Origin: an uncultured Muribaculaceae bacterium
GTDB taxonomy: Bacteria; Bacteroidota; Bacteroidia; Bacteroidales; Muribaculaceae
Length of the DNA stretch: 50,467 nt
NCBI GenBank assembly: GCA_910583795.1
Contig: CAJTZQ010000021.1
Location: 1 to 50,467, forward strand
Direction of reading: 5' to 3'
In this document: in pieces, positions 1-8,690 of the stretch
Layout: the number at the start of each line of letters is the position of its first letter
Position numbering within the stretch: position 1 is the stretch's first letter
The notes under the pieces: model-generated
What the model saw: the letters and a program-made list of their open reading frames with translations, nothing else
The model's database searches: none
What the model was told of the DNA's origin: nothing
Position numbers and translations under genes: made by a program

Positions 1-33
1 ATCAATTTTTCCAAAAGAGCCTGATATGTTCAT
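1..33 (-). CDS. Partial CDS at left edge, 5' end only
   Basis: On the minus strand an ATG at 33-31 opens a frame reading MNISGSFGKID to the window edge. It lies 40 bp downstream of the stop of the preceding capsule-locus gene and in the same direction, so it is probably the next gene of that operon. Eleven residues are too few to name a product. It could be a chance ATG. Confidence 0.4.
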   Translation of the reverse strand, partial: MNISGSFGKID

Positions 34-73
34 TTATTTTTCTGAATTACTTAATTAATTGTATTTGTATTAT

Positions 74-1378
74 TTATAAATTTACTAATTCCATTAATTC
101 ATTCATCATATTCTCTGCAGTGGAGCAATTATTAGGTGGAGTTAAATATTTATTTACAAAATCAGACCTTTTATCTTTCATAGGATCTTCATTGCGTATA
201 AGCATATCTATAAAATTTTCTATATCATTTATATTATAACCATGATAATTACAATTAAAACACGCTTTTCCAAAATCATTATCAACTCCCGAAGGAACTT
301 TATTTACTTCTTTACATAAAAATAAGACTGGGCGATTGGCTATTAAATATTCTCCAGTAAAAGAGGAACAATCATGTATCATTGCATTAGAAAATGCAAA
401 TAACTCTGCATAATCACCTATTGAAACAAATGTATTTTCCATTTCATTCCATTTTCTATAATATTCATTTGTTCTATTAATGCCCCATTTTTCAATCAAT
501 CTTTCATATAGAATTGGGTGAGGTTTAAAAGCCATTTGAATTTTATCTTTATACCTTATAGCAATATCAACCATAAAATGACAAATATCCTCAAAATTTG
601 AACTTGAGAAAGAGTATTTATTGTCAATTGAATGATGAGGAGCCCATATGATTTTTAATTTTCCATTCTCTTTCCATGGATTTTTTGAGATATCTGCATC
701 CCTTATGTCATCATATAATGATATACCTGTTTCAACAACATTACATTTCTTATTTATTCTATTTTTAATTAATATATCGGCTTCTATTTTATTCGCAGAA
801 AATATTTTCCAAGATATGTTTGATAACAATGTATTTCTTAGGTGTTTATCTTTAGCAATTGCAATTCCATAAGGAGTATATACAAATAAACACCTGTCAA
901 TGAAATTTTCTATTTTCCAATATTTATATCCAAGATTATAAGGTTGAGTATATACAACAATATCAGGATTAATATCGCTAATATCATTATAACATTTTTT
1001 TTTGAAATCATAACCTTCCCTGAAGATAAATCCATTCATTTTAGAATACTCAATGATCATTTCAGAATCTTTCTTATTAGATTCAAAGTTATTTTCAGGT
1101 AAAATGTAAGGGACAATTACAGCTTCGAAATACGGACTTTTCGTTAATAATTTACAAAGCCCATCGTATTTCCACATACTTAATTTATATATAAAAAAAA
1201 GGATTTTTATTTTATCCTTCCTTTTTATATTATCAATAATTAAATCTTTATTCAATTCGTATTTATCAACAACTGGTTTTATCTTTTTTACCATATGGAT
1301 GTATCTTAAATTATTAATTAGAGAATATCCATATTTTCCTAATAATAAAACAAGAATTTTATAAATAATTTGTTTCAT
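74..1378 (-). CDS. CDP-glycerol glycerophosphotransferase-like polysaccharide transferase
   Basis: This 434-residue cytoplasmic protein resembles the CDP-glycerol:glycerophosphotransferase family (TagB/TagF-like, GT-B fold). The C-terminal half carries the family pattern: IIWAPHHS, then FKPHP, then HDCSSFTGEYL followed by RPVLFL, which forms the nucleotide-binding core. The family transfers an alditol-phosphate or similar phospho group from a CDP-linked donor to a lipid-linked glycan. Here it may transfer whatever the upstream nucleotidyltransferase/PLP fusion activates; that link is inference. The longer frame begins at a TTG (1384), but an ATG two codons later (1378) is the better start. 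The gene is very AT-rich, like the three genes upstream of it. It is separated from the ATP-grasp gene by about 90 bp. Donor and acceptor cannot be read from the sequence. Confidence 0.75.
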   Translation of the reverse strand: MKQIIYKILVLLLGKYGYSLINNLRYIHMVKKIKPVVDKYELNKDLIIDNIKRKDKIKILFFIYKLSMWKYDGLCKLLTKSPYFEAVIVPYILPENNFESNKKDSEMIIEYSKMNGFIFREGYDFKKKCYNDISDINPDIVVYTQPYNLGYKYWKIENFIDRCLFVYTPYGIAIAKDKHLRNTLLSNISWKIFSANKIEADILIKNRINKKCNVVETGISLYDDIRDADISKNPWKENGKLKIIWAPHHSIDNKYSFSSSNFEDICHFMVDIAIRYKDKIQMAFKPHPILYERLIEKWGINRTNEYYRKWNEMENTFVSIGDYAELFAFSNAMIHDCSSFTGEYLIANRPVLFLCKEVNKVPSGVDNDFGKACFNCNYHGYNINDIENFIDMLIRNEDPMKDKRSDFVNKYLTPPNNCSTAENMMNELMELVNL

Positions 1379-1466
1379 CACCAACTTAGCTTTATAAAAG
1401 ATTTAACTATTATATCCATCATATCAAATGTATGACTTAATCATATAAATACAACTAAATTTATAT

Positions 1467-2567
1467 TCATTTAATACTCTTCTCGAATACTTCAGATAAT
1501 ATTTCTTCGGTTTCTTCTCCAAATATTGGACCGTTATTCAATTGATGGAATTCCAATTCCCCATATTTTAGATTAGCTTCAATTAATACCGGTTCATCTT
1601 TCTCATTCAAAGCGATATCCCAAGAAATCAAGCGGAAACTTGGATATTTAACTGCCTCTCTCTTAACAAGTTTCACCACTTTATCATAGTTAGGTATCTG
1701 TATTGTAGAAAAATTTATGTGTGATGTAGGATGCTCAACATATGATGTTCCATTAGCAGAATAAGCAATACTATTAAGTTTTCCATCTTTATTAACACCA
1801 ACTGTAATTCCTCCACTACTTGCATTATCAACTTTTGCTCCATTGATTCCCATTCGGAGTGAAGTAGAACAAAGCTTAACAGAACCATCTTTACGTAATA
1901 ATGTCAGTAATCTAAGTGTATTAACCGAGCTTGAATTCAAGTTACTTAATGACATACTCTGTTTAAGGCCCTTTTGAATCACAATATCTCCAGAGATTTT
2001 ATCAATCGCATTTTTAATTTCAAATTCTGTTGTATTCGAATTAAACACATAAATATTCTTTCCACCTTCGGAATCAGTCGCCTGTTTAAGGAAGCTTATT
2101 CTCTCATTCTTGATTAATTCGCATACATCTTCATCTGAAATTGACAAATGATGATTGTTCAACCAAAAGCCGTTTTGACGATAAGCTACAATTTCAGGTT
2201 GTTGAAAAGAAGAAAATAAAAAATAATAATAGGTTTTATTATCTAAAAATTTTGCAAGTTCCCAATTATTAAAAAATGGATCAATATATGTATAATATAT
2301 ATCATCAGGAATATTCTTTACATTAAACACTCCCTTACAATATTTGTAAAATTGATGGTATAAAGGATTCACTTTTACTCCATATTTAGAATAAAAGTTA
2401 TTAATCTTAGCAATTTCCTCGTCTGATAGTATTTTATCAGTATTTTCAAGATGACTGTTTCTTTCCTGAAATACTTTTTCCCAATACTTTATTCGCCAAT
2501 TATTTCTTCTATAAGATAAATATCTTTTAATGTTAGTTTTTATCTGTCGCTTAAGTTTAGTTAACAT
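1467..2567 (-). CDS. Sugar-transfer-associated ATP-grasp protein (copy 1)
   Basis: This 366-residue protein resembles the ATP-grasp family found in polysaccharide loci (ATPgrasp_ST type). The C-terminal half holds the diagnostic segments SVNTLRLLTLL, LRMG..G..VDNASSGGI and the metal-binding pattern SWDIALNEKDEPVLIEAN, where the final E and N coordinate Mg-ATP. Such enzymes form carboxylate-amine bonds, so attachment of an amino acid or amine to a sugar acid is plausible but not shown. The frame is open back to an ATG at 2618, which overlaps the upstream gene by 47 bp. I prefer the ATG at 2567, 4 bp after the upstream stop, which gives the sequence MLTKLKRQIK. It is a diverged paralogue of the next gene upstream; such pairs are common in capsule loci. 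Confidence 0.75.
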   Translation of the reverse strand: MLTKLKRQIKTNIKRYLSYRRNNWRIKYWEKVFQERNSHLENTDKILSDEEIAKINNFYSKYGVKVNPLYHQFYKYCKGVFNVKNIPDDIYYTYIDPFFNNWELAKFLDNKTYYYFLFSSFQQPEIVAYRQNGFWLNNHHLSISDEDVCELIKNERISFLKQATDSEGGKNIYVFNSNTTEFEIKNAIDKISGDIVIQKGLKQSMSLSNLNSSSVNTLRLLTLLRKDGSVKLCSTSLRMGINGAKVDNASSGGITVGVNKDGKLNSIAYSANGTSYVEHPTSHINFSTIQIPNYDKVVKLVKREAVKYPSFRLISWDIALNEKDEPVLIEANLKYGELEFHQLNNGPIFGEETEEILSEVFEKSIK

Positions 2568-2571
2568 TTTA

Positions 2572-3720
2572 TTATAATTTGAATAATCGATTAAATTCCT
2601 TTTTAAAAGGATTATCAAAAGTCTGTGGAAGATTTATCTCCCAATTGTCATTCCCTTCAATAAAAATCGGGCCATTCTCACTTATCGCGATATCCCAACC
2701 AATTGAATGAAGATTGAGAAATGAATGAAAATAAACTGCCAATCTTTTAGCCTCATCATAATATGGAACATGAAATGAACTGAATTCAATTTTAGTGTCA
2801 GGATGAACCTTACTCTTAAATCCATACATAGGCTTAAAGAAGCCCCATTCTGACAAATTTCCACTTTCTGTATCCATAGCCACTATAACTCCTCCTTTAG
2901 AAAAATTATCAACGAAACTTCCATGTGCCCCAATCCGAAGAGTAGGTGGTAAAATTTCTATTTTTCCGGTATGAAGATTCCGAACTGTCGACATTCGTAT
3001 TGTGTTTACAGACTCAGGATAGATACGTTGCATTTCAGGATGTTGTTTAAGTTGCATTTGAAATATGTATCTACCTTTTAAGCATAGTTCTCGAAGATTG
3101 TTGTAACTTATATTTTCACCATTAACTATTAAATTATCTTTTGATATATGTATTTTAAGAATACCTGTACCACATTCCCCATTAATTGGTTTCCCATATA
3201 ATACAGTATCATTGGATAATTGTGTTTTTAATCGACTCCAGTCTTTTGAGAAACTACCATCTGAATGAAGTAGCATCAAATCACCATTTTCTGAATATGC
3301 AATATTTTTAGGTGTAGGTATACCAATTGTTTGAGCTAATGATTCAAAAAAAAGTTTATTTCTCAATAATGCGGAATCATTGTGAGAATCAGATAAATTT
3401 AATCGATCCCTTGCTATCATAAAATCTCGATATATCACATATTCACTATTCTTTACATCCCTTAAGACATCAAGACCATACATATAGTAATATTCATCAA
3501 TGGAAGAATGTAAAATAATATTTATAATTTGATCTTTCAAAATCTGTAATTTTGATTTTCTTGGCAATTCAGGGAAATAAGATTCTTTCCATATTTTAGA
3601 TGGATTAACAATTACCTTAAAAAGTAATTTTGGTTTGCAATACAAATTACAAATCACACCACTTCCAAATGATTCAATTGATTTTTTAATGTATGTTTTT
3701 ATTCCTTTTCTTGAAATCAT
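2572..3720 (-). CDS. Sugar-transfer-associated ATP-grasp protein (copy 2)
   Basis: This 382-residue ATP-grasp protein belongs to the same family as its downstream neighbour. Visible segments are GKPINGECGTGI (the glycine-rich loop), SVNTIRMSTV, LRIGAHGSFVDNFSKGGV and the catalytic metal site SIGWDIAISENGPIFIEGN. The N-terminal 90 residues are helical and basic. The family is expected to ligate a carboxylate to an amine using ATP; the substrate here is unknown. Its ATG overlaps the flippase stop by 4 bp (ATGA), which implies translational coupling. The two ATP-grasp copies share their motif order but clearly differ in sequence, so they probably act on different acceptors or successive steps. 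Confidence 0.75.
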   Translation of the reverse strand: MISRKGIKTYIKKSIESFGSGVICNLYCKPKLLFKVIVNPSKIWKESYFPELPRKSKLQILKDQIINIILHSSIDEYYYMYGLDVLRDVKNSEYVIYRDFMIARDRLNLSDSHNDSALLRNKLFFESLAQTIGIPTPKNIAYSENGDLMLLHSDGSFSKDWSRLKTQLSNDTVLYGKPINGECGTGILKIHISKDNLIVNGENISYNNLRELCLKGRYIFQMQLKQHPEMQRIYPESVNTIRMSTVRNLHTGKIEILPPTLRIGAHGSFVDNFSKGGVIVAMDTESGNLSEWGFFKPMYGFKSKVHPDTKIEFSSFHVPYYDEAKRLAVYFHSFLNLHSIGWDIAISENGPIFIEGNDNWEINLPQTFDNPFKKEFNRLFKL

Positions 3721-5144
3721 TTTTTTATCATTTTTAAAATATAAATCATGGGGTATACTTTGAATATCATCGATAATACAACAAGTATTATCATATATAT
3801 TAACGATGAGGAAGCCATAGTTAAAAGAGTTGAGGAAAAATTAAAAAGATTGGAGATAATAATTACTCCCATACCGGATATAAGGCTTAAAATAACGCTT
3901 TTGCACAAATTTTTTATTTGAATCCATACAGATGTAAATATAATTCTTGTAGCAATGACTGCATATATTATATATGAAACTAATCCATATCCAACTATTG
4001 TCCACAAAACCCCTGTAATTCCAAAAAATTTTCCCAATATGAACATAAAAAGAATATATATAGGAATTTTTATAAGATTTATATATGATAGTACCTTACT
4101 TTTCCCTTTAGCAGCAATCACATAATAGTTTATATCTTGAATTGCATAAAATATTCCTCCTATACATAAAATTTTAAAATACGTTACTGATCCCTGCCAT
4201 TTGTCTGTATACAACAATATAATCAACGGTTGCCCAATTATAAGAAGTAAAACAAGCAAAGCAGATGTAAAAAAAGCAATTATATAAAAACTTCTATTCA
4301 GTTTATCTGCAATTTCGTTATCTGATTTTAAGGATGAAAAATTTGGAAACAAAACTTGTGCAATAACATTCTGCAAACTATCTGCCGCTACATTACGTAA
4401 TGTCATAGCCTGAGTATAAAAGCCTAAAATCTTTTGCTGAAACATTTTTCCTATTAGAAGTGTCTGCATATTAGAAGCTATAGTATTTAAACCTGTAGAT
4501 AATAACATGAATCCACCAAATCCAAAAAGCTCCTTTAAAGATTTAAACCTAAAATCAAATATAGGCTTCCATTCACTCAAACTCCATAAAAAAAATGAAG
4601 TAATATAAGATACCAATATGACCCTTGCAACCAAGCTCCATACTCCAAATCCTAGAAAGGCAAATACTATAGCAACCAGCGATCCAATTACATTACCCCA
4701 AAGATTAGCAAAAGCTAATCTTTTAAAATCCATTACCTTCCTTAAAATAGTCGATTGAATTATACATAACGCATTGCCAATCAATACTAGTCCTTCGACT
4801 CTTAACAAAGAAGTTAGGATATTGTTATCATAAAACTGAGAAATTAATGGAGCAATAATAAATAAAAATGCATATAAAGATATAGATATGATTATATTTA
4901 TTAAAAATATTGTAGAATAATCTTCCTTAGAAGGATTTTTCTTTTGTATTAATGCTGATCCAAATCCACTATCAATAAAAATATTTGAAATTGATATAAA
5001 GAATAATAACATGCCTACCGTTCCAAAATCGTCAGGAGTAAGTAGTCGTGCCAATACAAGATTACATACAAAAGACACAATCATAGTGCCAAATCTTTGA
5101 CAAGATGCCCATAATATTCCAACAAATATTTTTGATTTGGTCAT
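3717..5144 (-). CDS. Polysaccharide flippase, Wzx/MATE-like
   Basis: This 475-residue integral membrane protein has about 12-14 hydrophobic segments across its whole length. The N-terminus matches the polysaccharide-export flippase family: a short cytoplasmic MTKSKIFVGILWA stretch, then LVLARLLTPDDFGTVGML and the conserved FIDSGFGSALIQ pattern. It is expected to flip undecaprenyl-linked repeat units across the inner membrane for Wzy-dependent assembly. It overlaps the OCD-family gene by 1 bp (TAATG) and the next gene by 4 bp, so it sits inside a tightly coupled operon. Its AT-richness matches the capsule genes downstream. A separate fragment of a different flippase lies upstream at 8086-8247, so flippase replacement seems to have happened here. 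Confidence 0.9.
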   Translation of the reverse strand: MTKSKIFVGILWASCQRFGTMIVSFVCNLVLARLLTPDDFGTVGMLLFFISISNIFIDSGFGSALIQKKNPSKEDYSTIFLINIIISISLYAFLFIIAPLISQFYDNNILTSLLRVEGLVLIGNALCIIQSTILRKVMDFKRLAFANLWGNVIGSLVAIVFAFLGFGVWSLVARVILVSYITSFFLWSLSEWKPIFDFRFKSLKELFGFGGFMLLSTGLNTIASNMQTLLIGKMFQQKILGFYTQAMTLRNVAADSLQNVIAQVLFPNFSSLKSDNEIADKLNRSFYIIAFFTSALLVLLLIIGQPLIILLYTDKWQGSVTYFKILCIGGIFYAIQDINYYVIAAKGKSKVLSYINLIKIPIYILFMFILGKFFGITGVLWTIVGYGLVSYIIYAVIATRIIFTSVWIQIKNLCKSVILSLISGMGVIIISNLFNFSSTLLTMASSSLIYMIILVVLSMIFKVYPMIYILKMIKK

Positions 5145-6040
5145 TATTGGAGAAGTTTTATAATCTTTTCTGAGTATAAGACATCGTGTAAACCGAGCCC
5201 GATATTGTATGAAAGTATACGTTCTACGTCGTTAGTTCTTCCTGCGATTCTCCCAGAAAGTACATCCCCTATTTCTGCAAACTGTTTGAACTGGCTGAAA
5301 TATTTAAAACCTTTTACATGACCCTCGTCATCAGCGAAAATTTTATCAAACACTATGTCGCAGTTCTGAAATCCTCTCGTATGAACAGGCACAACCAATA
5401 CTCCTGGCTTGAATAACTCAGTATCTTCTACCAATAGTCCATTTGCGTCAGTAATACATGAAACCACTACATCAGCACAATCCACCAATTCTTCCATTGT
5501 TTCCACAACTTCCCATGATACCTTATCGCAATTGGGATAACGCTCTATAGTTCTATCAGCATGATCCTTATATTTTTTCAAACGTATGGTAAGCTGCTGA
5601 TTTTTGTTAGTGGCAAGTAAACAATCTAATGTAGCATGACCCATTGCACCTAAACCGACAAAAGAATAAATCTTGGATTTAGATTGTCTAAAAGTGTTTA
5701 TTGCCAAGGTAGCAACTGCACCCGTTCGCATTGCCGTGATCCAGTCAGTGTTAACAAGTGCTGTCATTTTTCCTGAAAGCGTATCGAACATCATCATCTC
5801 GCTGTTAAGAGCAGGATGCTGACCCTTAATCCTTGTTACCACTTTGCAACCGAACGTATGATACTCTGGAGGGAGTATGCATGGCATTGTATTGATGAAA
5901 TCTGTTCCTTGCGGATGTAGGGATATCTTAGGGGGTAGCTGACATCTGTCTTTAATCATGAATGCTTCCCTTACCCATTCCACACATTTTTCCGGAGTAA
6001 TTCCAAGGGATTCTATTTGTGCGCTATTAATTATCTTCAT
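5144..6040 (-). CDS. Ornithine cyclodeaminase / mu-crystallin family enzyme
   Basis: This 298-residue protein has the ornithine cyclodeaminase/mu-crystallin fold: an N-terminal dimerization part with LPPKISLHPQ and FINTMPCILP, then VVTRIKG, ALVNTDWITAMRTGAVATLA (substrate Lys/Arg region), and a Rossmann domain beginning FVGLGAMGHA. The family includes NAD-dependent ornithine cyclodeaminase, alanine and ketimine reductases, and SbnB-like enzymes that release 2,3-diaminopropionate. In this operon it most likely makes or recycles an amino or keto acid used to decorate the polysaccharide. It overlaps the upstream nucleotidyltransferase/aminotransferase gene by 4 bp, so the two probably act in one short pathway. 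The exact reaction cannot be assigned. By eye it is less AT-rich than the flippase and transferase genes that follow. Confidence 0.85.
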   Translation of the reverse strand: MKIINSAQIESLGITPEKCVEWVREAFMIKDRCQLPPKISLHPQGTDFINTMPCILPPEYHTFGCKVVTRIKGQHPALNSEMMMFDTLSGKMTALVNTDWITAMRTGAVATLAINTFRQSKSKIYSFVGLGAMGHATLDCLLATNKNQQLTIRLKKYKDHADRTIERYPNCDKVSWEVVETMEELVDCADVVVSCITDANGLLVEDTELFKPGVLVVPVHTRGFQNCDIVFDKIFADDEGHVKGFKYFSQFKQFAEIGDVLSGRIAGRTNDVERILSYNIGLGLHDVLYSEKIIKLLQ

Positions 6041-7854
6041 TTCCCAATACCTTTAAATGCCTCTACCATAGCTGAGTTGTCTTTGCGGTCGCGGATAGCT
6101 ATACGGATGTATTGTCGATCTGACGGGAATCCTTTCTTTGATGAACAGTCCTTAATCAGGATGTTATGATCAGTAAGGAGTTTAAGTGTCAGTTCATGGG
6201 ATGTAAAGGGTGCTTTTACTTCACAAAGAAAATAATTTGCCTGTGATGGAATAACCCTTAAAAAGGAAATCTCTTTCAACTCCTTCTCAAATAGGGCGCG
6301 TTCTTCCCTGAATTTTTCACACGATCTCGCATAATCTTTTTCATATTTGCCATAGATCTGCATGTAGAACTCGCCAAAGGAATTGATGTTCCAAATAGCC
6401 ACGTTTTTCTTCAACCCATCTATCATACTTTCATCCGCAGATGCAAGGATTCCCAACCGGAGACCGGGGACTCCGTATGATTTGGAAATGCTCTTCATGA
6501 CACACATCGTAGGATATTTCTCCAATATCTCATTCTTTAGAAGAGTCTGATCAAGTCCCTTGTCGGCAAAATCTACAAACGATTCATCAACAATGAGGCG
6601 TATATGCTTTGTCTGTGACCATTCAGCCAATCTGAACAAGTCCTGAATTGGTATAAAATTGCCTGATGGATTATCCGGATTTACTATAAGCAGAGAGGCT
6701 ATCTCCTTGTCTCCAAAAAATTCCATCAAATCATCTGCATTATAGGAAAAATCCACATTCTGCGGTTTGAAGATTACAAGATCTGATTGGTTATGTCGGT
6801 TCGGGTATTCTTCAAAGGTTGGATAAGTCACTCCGAGTTTCCCTTCGTGATTCTCCATCAGGGATTTTATCAGTTCTGCTGCCCCATTACCTACAACTAT
6901 GTATTTCTGTCGTATGCCGAAATATTTTCCCGCAAGCAATGAGTTTACTCCCATTCCCGACGGATAATCGCGTAGAAGCGGCTCAAAGTTCGCCTTCATC
7001 TCATCGATCATACGTTTTTTGGGGAAATACGGATTTACAAGATAACAGAAATCGAGCAATCCCGGATAGCGCCAGTAACCTCCGAAACTGTGTTGCAATT
7101 TCTTAAGTTTCTCTTCAGGTGTAGCAAAAATTGTTTCGGCTATACGAAGATCCTGAACATCATCTATTTCATACCAATGCATCCCTGTGATCGGCAATGC
7201 CTTGATACCTGCCGTGTCTATCAGAGTGATGACCCTCAACACCTGTTCATAATACTCATTCTCTCCCAAAACTTTTATATATGCCTCAAGGAATGGGAGA
7301 TAATGATTAACAACAAACTCTCTGCTGAACTTATATATATTTACTGTCTTGTAATAATAGTCTGTGTCACTATATTTGAATGCCTTTTTGGGGATAAAAT
7401 TGACGATATTGTTGTCTTCATCTATTCGCACCATAGTTCCGTCCATCCATGTTTCATATTTCGAAACGAGTGCGACATTCTTCAATGGAGTTTTAACAGC
7501 GGCTTCAAGTATAGCATCTTCATAGATCAGGTCTGATTCAAGAAGCAAGGTCTCATCTTCTGCCATGAAACCGCGTGCAAGCCAGAGGGAATAAATGTTG
7601 TTAGTTCTGTCATAGACATTATTCTCAACAAATTCTATCGGCAACGAAGGATAATTTTTTGTCAGATAACTTTTAAGTTTAGCACCTTCATAGCCAATGA
7701 CTATTACTATGCGGTTGAGATTAAGCCTTAAAAGTTGACCGAGCATGCGGTCTATAAGACGCACACCATTAACCTCAAGCATACACTTGGTATTGTCGGC
7801 AGTAAACTCACCAAGACGGCGACCCATGCCGGCTGCTAAAATTATAGCCTGCAT
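6037..7854 (-). CDS. Fused sugar/choline-type nucleotidyltransferase and PLP aminotransferase-like enzyme
   Basis: This 605-residue protein joins two enzymes. Residues 1-245 are a LicC-like nucleotidyltransferase: AIILAAGMGRRL at 3-14 binds the nucleotide, LESDLI at 105-110 and YEIDD at 228-232 supply metal-binding acids. Residues about 255-605 are a fold-type I PLP enzyme close to HisC/CobD: GNGAAELI at 322-329, NPDNPSGN at 392-399, DESF at 423-426, and the Schiff-base lysine K458 in SISKSYGVPGLRLG. CobD-like enzymes decarboxylate phosphothreonine or phosphoserine; HisC-like ones transaminate. A fusion could therefore make an amino-alcohol phosphate and activate it as a CDP-linked donor. It is the first intact gene of the capsule operon in this window, and the CDP-glycerol-transferase-like gene downstream is a candidate user. 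Substrate assignment is inference. Confidence 0.85.
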   Translation of the reverse strand: MQAIILAAGMGRRLGEFTADNTKCMLEVNGVRLIDRMLGQLLRLNLNRIVIVIGYEGAKLKSYLTKNYPSLPIEFVENNVYDRTNNIYSLWLARGFMAEDETLLLESDLIYEDAILEAAVKTPLKNVALVSKYETWMDGTMVRIDEDNNIVNFIPKKAFKYSDTDYYYKTVNIYKFSREFVVNHYLPFLEAYIKVLGENEYYEQVLRVITLIDTAGIKALPITGMHWYEIDDVQDLRIAETIFATPEEKLKKLQHSFGGYWRYPGLLDFCYLVNPYFPKKRMIDEMKANFEPLLRDYPSGMGVNSLLAGKYFGIRQKYIVVGNGAAELIKSLMENHEGKLGVTYPTFEEYPNRHNQSDLVIFKPQNVDFSYNADDLMEFFGDKEIASLLIVNPDNPSGNFIPIQDLFRLAEWSQTKHIRLIVDESFVDFADKGLDQTLLKNEILEKYPTMCVMKSISKSYGVPGLRLGILASADESMIDGLKKNVAIWNINSFGEFYMQIYGKYEKDYARSCEKFREERALFEKELKEISFLRVIPSQANYFLCEVKAPFTSHELTLKLLTDHNILIKDCSSKKGFPSDRQYIRIAIRDRKDNSAMVEAFKGIGK

Positions 7855-8085
7855 AATAATTTAATTCAGAAAATATAGTAATTGAATAAGCCCAAAAGAC
7901 TTTATGCGACAGTTCGAATGAATTGTTACAATAATCTTAGTTTCTCGATGTTACAAGTATTTCTTCTGCTCTTGACTGAATATTTACAAAAATTCAAGAT
8001 ATCAATCTCGAGAGAGATAGTCGTTGATCATGTGTTGTAATTCTTGTATGGAGACTATTCCCTGGTATGTTTTGGGGATCATTGT
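7855..8085. other. Leader region upstream of capsule biosynthesis genes
   Basis: This 230-bp stretch separates the flippase remnant from the first intact capsule gene. I found no minus-strand TAnnTTTG box in it, so the capsule genes probably depend on a promoter further upstream or a non-canonical one. It shows no clear open frame or strong terminator. Confidence 0.4.
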
Positions 8086-8247
8086 CTAAGCGATGAAGAC
8101 TGCGAGCATTCCGACAAGACCGTAATCGTCAGGGGTGAGGATACGCGCCATGATGATCATGACTACGAATGCGATTCCCTGAACGGAGAAGCGTTCGAGT
8201 GTGCTCCAGAGGGTGCCTTTGAATGTCTTTTGCTTTAGTGATTCCAC
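8086..8247 (-). pseudogene. Remnant of a polysaccharide flippase (N-terminus only)
   Basis: From a possible GTG at 8247 the minus strand reads ESLKQKTFKGTLWSTLERFS and then a hydrophobic helix followed by MARILTPDDYGLVGMLAVFIA and a stop. This is the start of a Wzx/RfbX-type flippase (intact relatives are about 480 residues), cut after about 53 residues. It differs from the intact flippase at 3717-5144 (LTPDDFGTVGML), so it is not a recent duplicate of that gene. The frame extends upstream to 8334 through sequence made of repeats, which is unlikely to be native. It is best read as a scar from exchange of the capsule gene block. Confidence 0.7.
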
Positions 8248-8344
8248 TGTAAGTTTTATCGGGATGGATGCTTTGGGGATTTTCCGTTCCGGTGGGAAGG
8301 GATTTTTCCGCCCGGTGGACGGAACACACGACAAAAAAAGCTAT

Positions 8345-8690
8345 TGTTTTATTATGTTTTCCGTTGTCTGTTTTCCGTTGTCCGCTCTTATGCTTTTTGT
8401 TTTGAACCGGTGTGGAGCGCTCTAAAGAGCGATGCACAGAACCAAGATAATTTTGATATTGGTTTTTGAATTTTAGTTTTGACCAGAGATCCAAAGAACG
8501 AGTTTAACTATCTTTTTGATGCTTTCGGGAGACGGCACGTTTCGCCCCAAGGAGCGAAAAACGGAACAAAGCGGTTTGTTTTGACCAGAATGATTTTTAT
8601 GACCAGGCACCAGAGAACGGGATTCAATGCATAATGCTCAATGCATAATCATAGCTATTTTGGATTACTTTCGTTGTTTGGGAGCTGGTC
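8345..8690. repeat. Repeat-filled gap with GACCAG array A
   Basis: This gap downstream of the 183-aa gene holds heptamer-stepped TTTTCCG/TTGTCTG repeats (about 8352-8385), two short palindromic patches near 8411 and 8540, and the array. Forward units begin at 8481 (GACCAGAGATCCAAAGAAC), 8583 (partial) and 8601 (GACCAGGCACCAGAGAAC). One inverted unit spans 8673-8690 and ends at the last base of the 183-aa gene. No gene is visible in the gap. Confidence 0.75.

Noticed and set aside
6037..7854. Phosphonate (2-aminoethylphosphonate) cytidylyltransferase-transaminase fusion
   Set aside because: A similar domain fusion exists in phosphonate pathways, but no PEP mutase or phosphonopyruvate decarboxylase is seen, and the PLP part looks closer to HisC/CobD. 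It remains possible if those genes lie outside the window.
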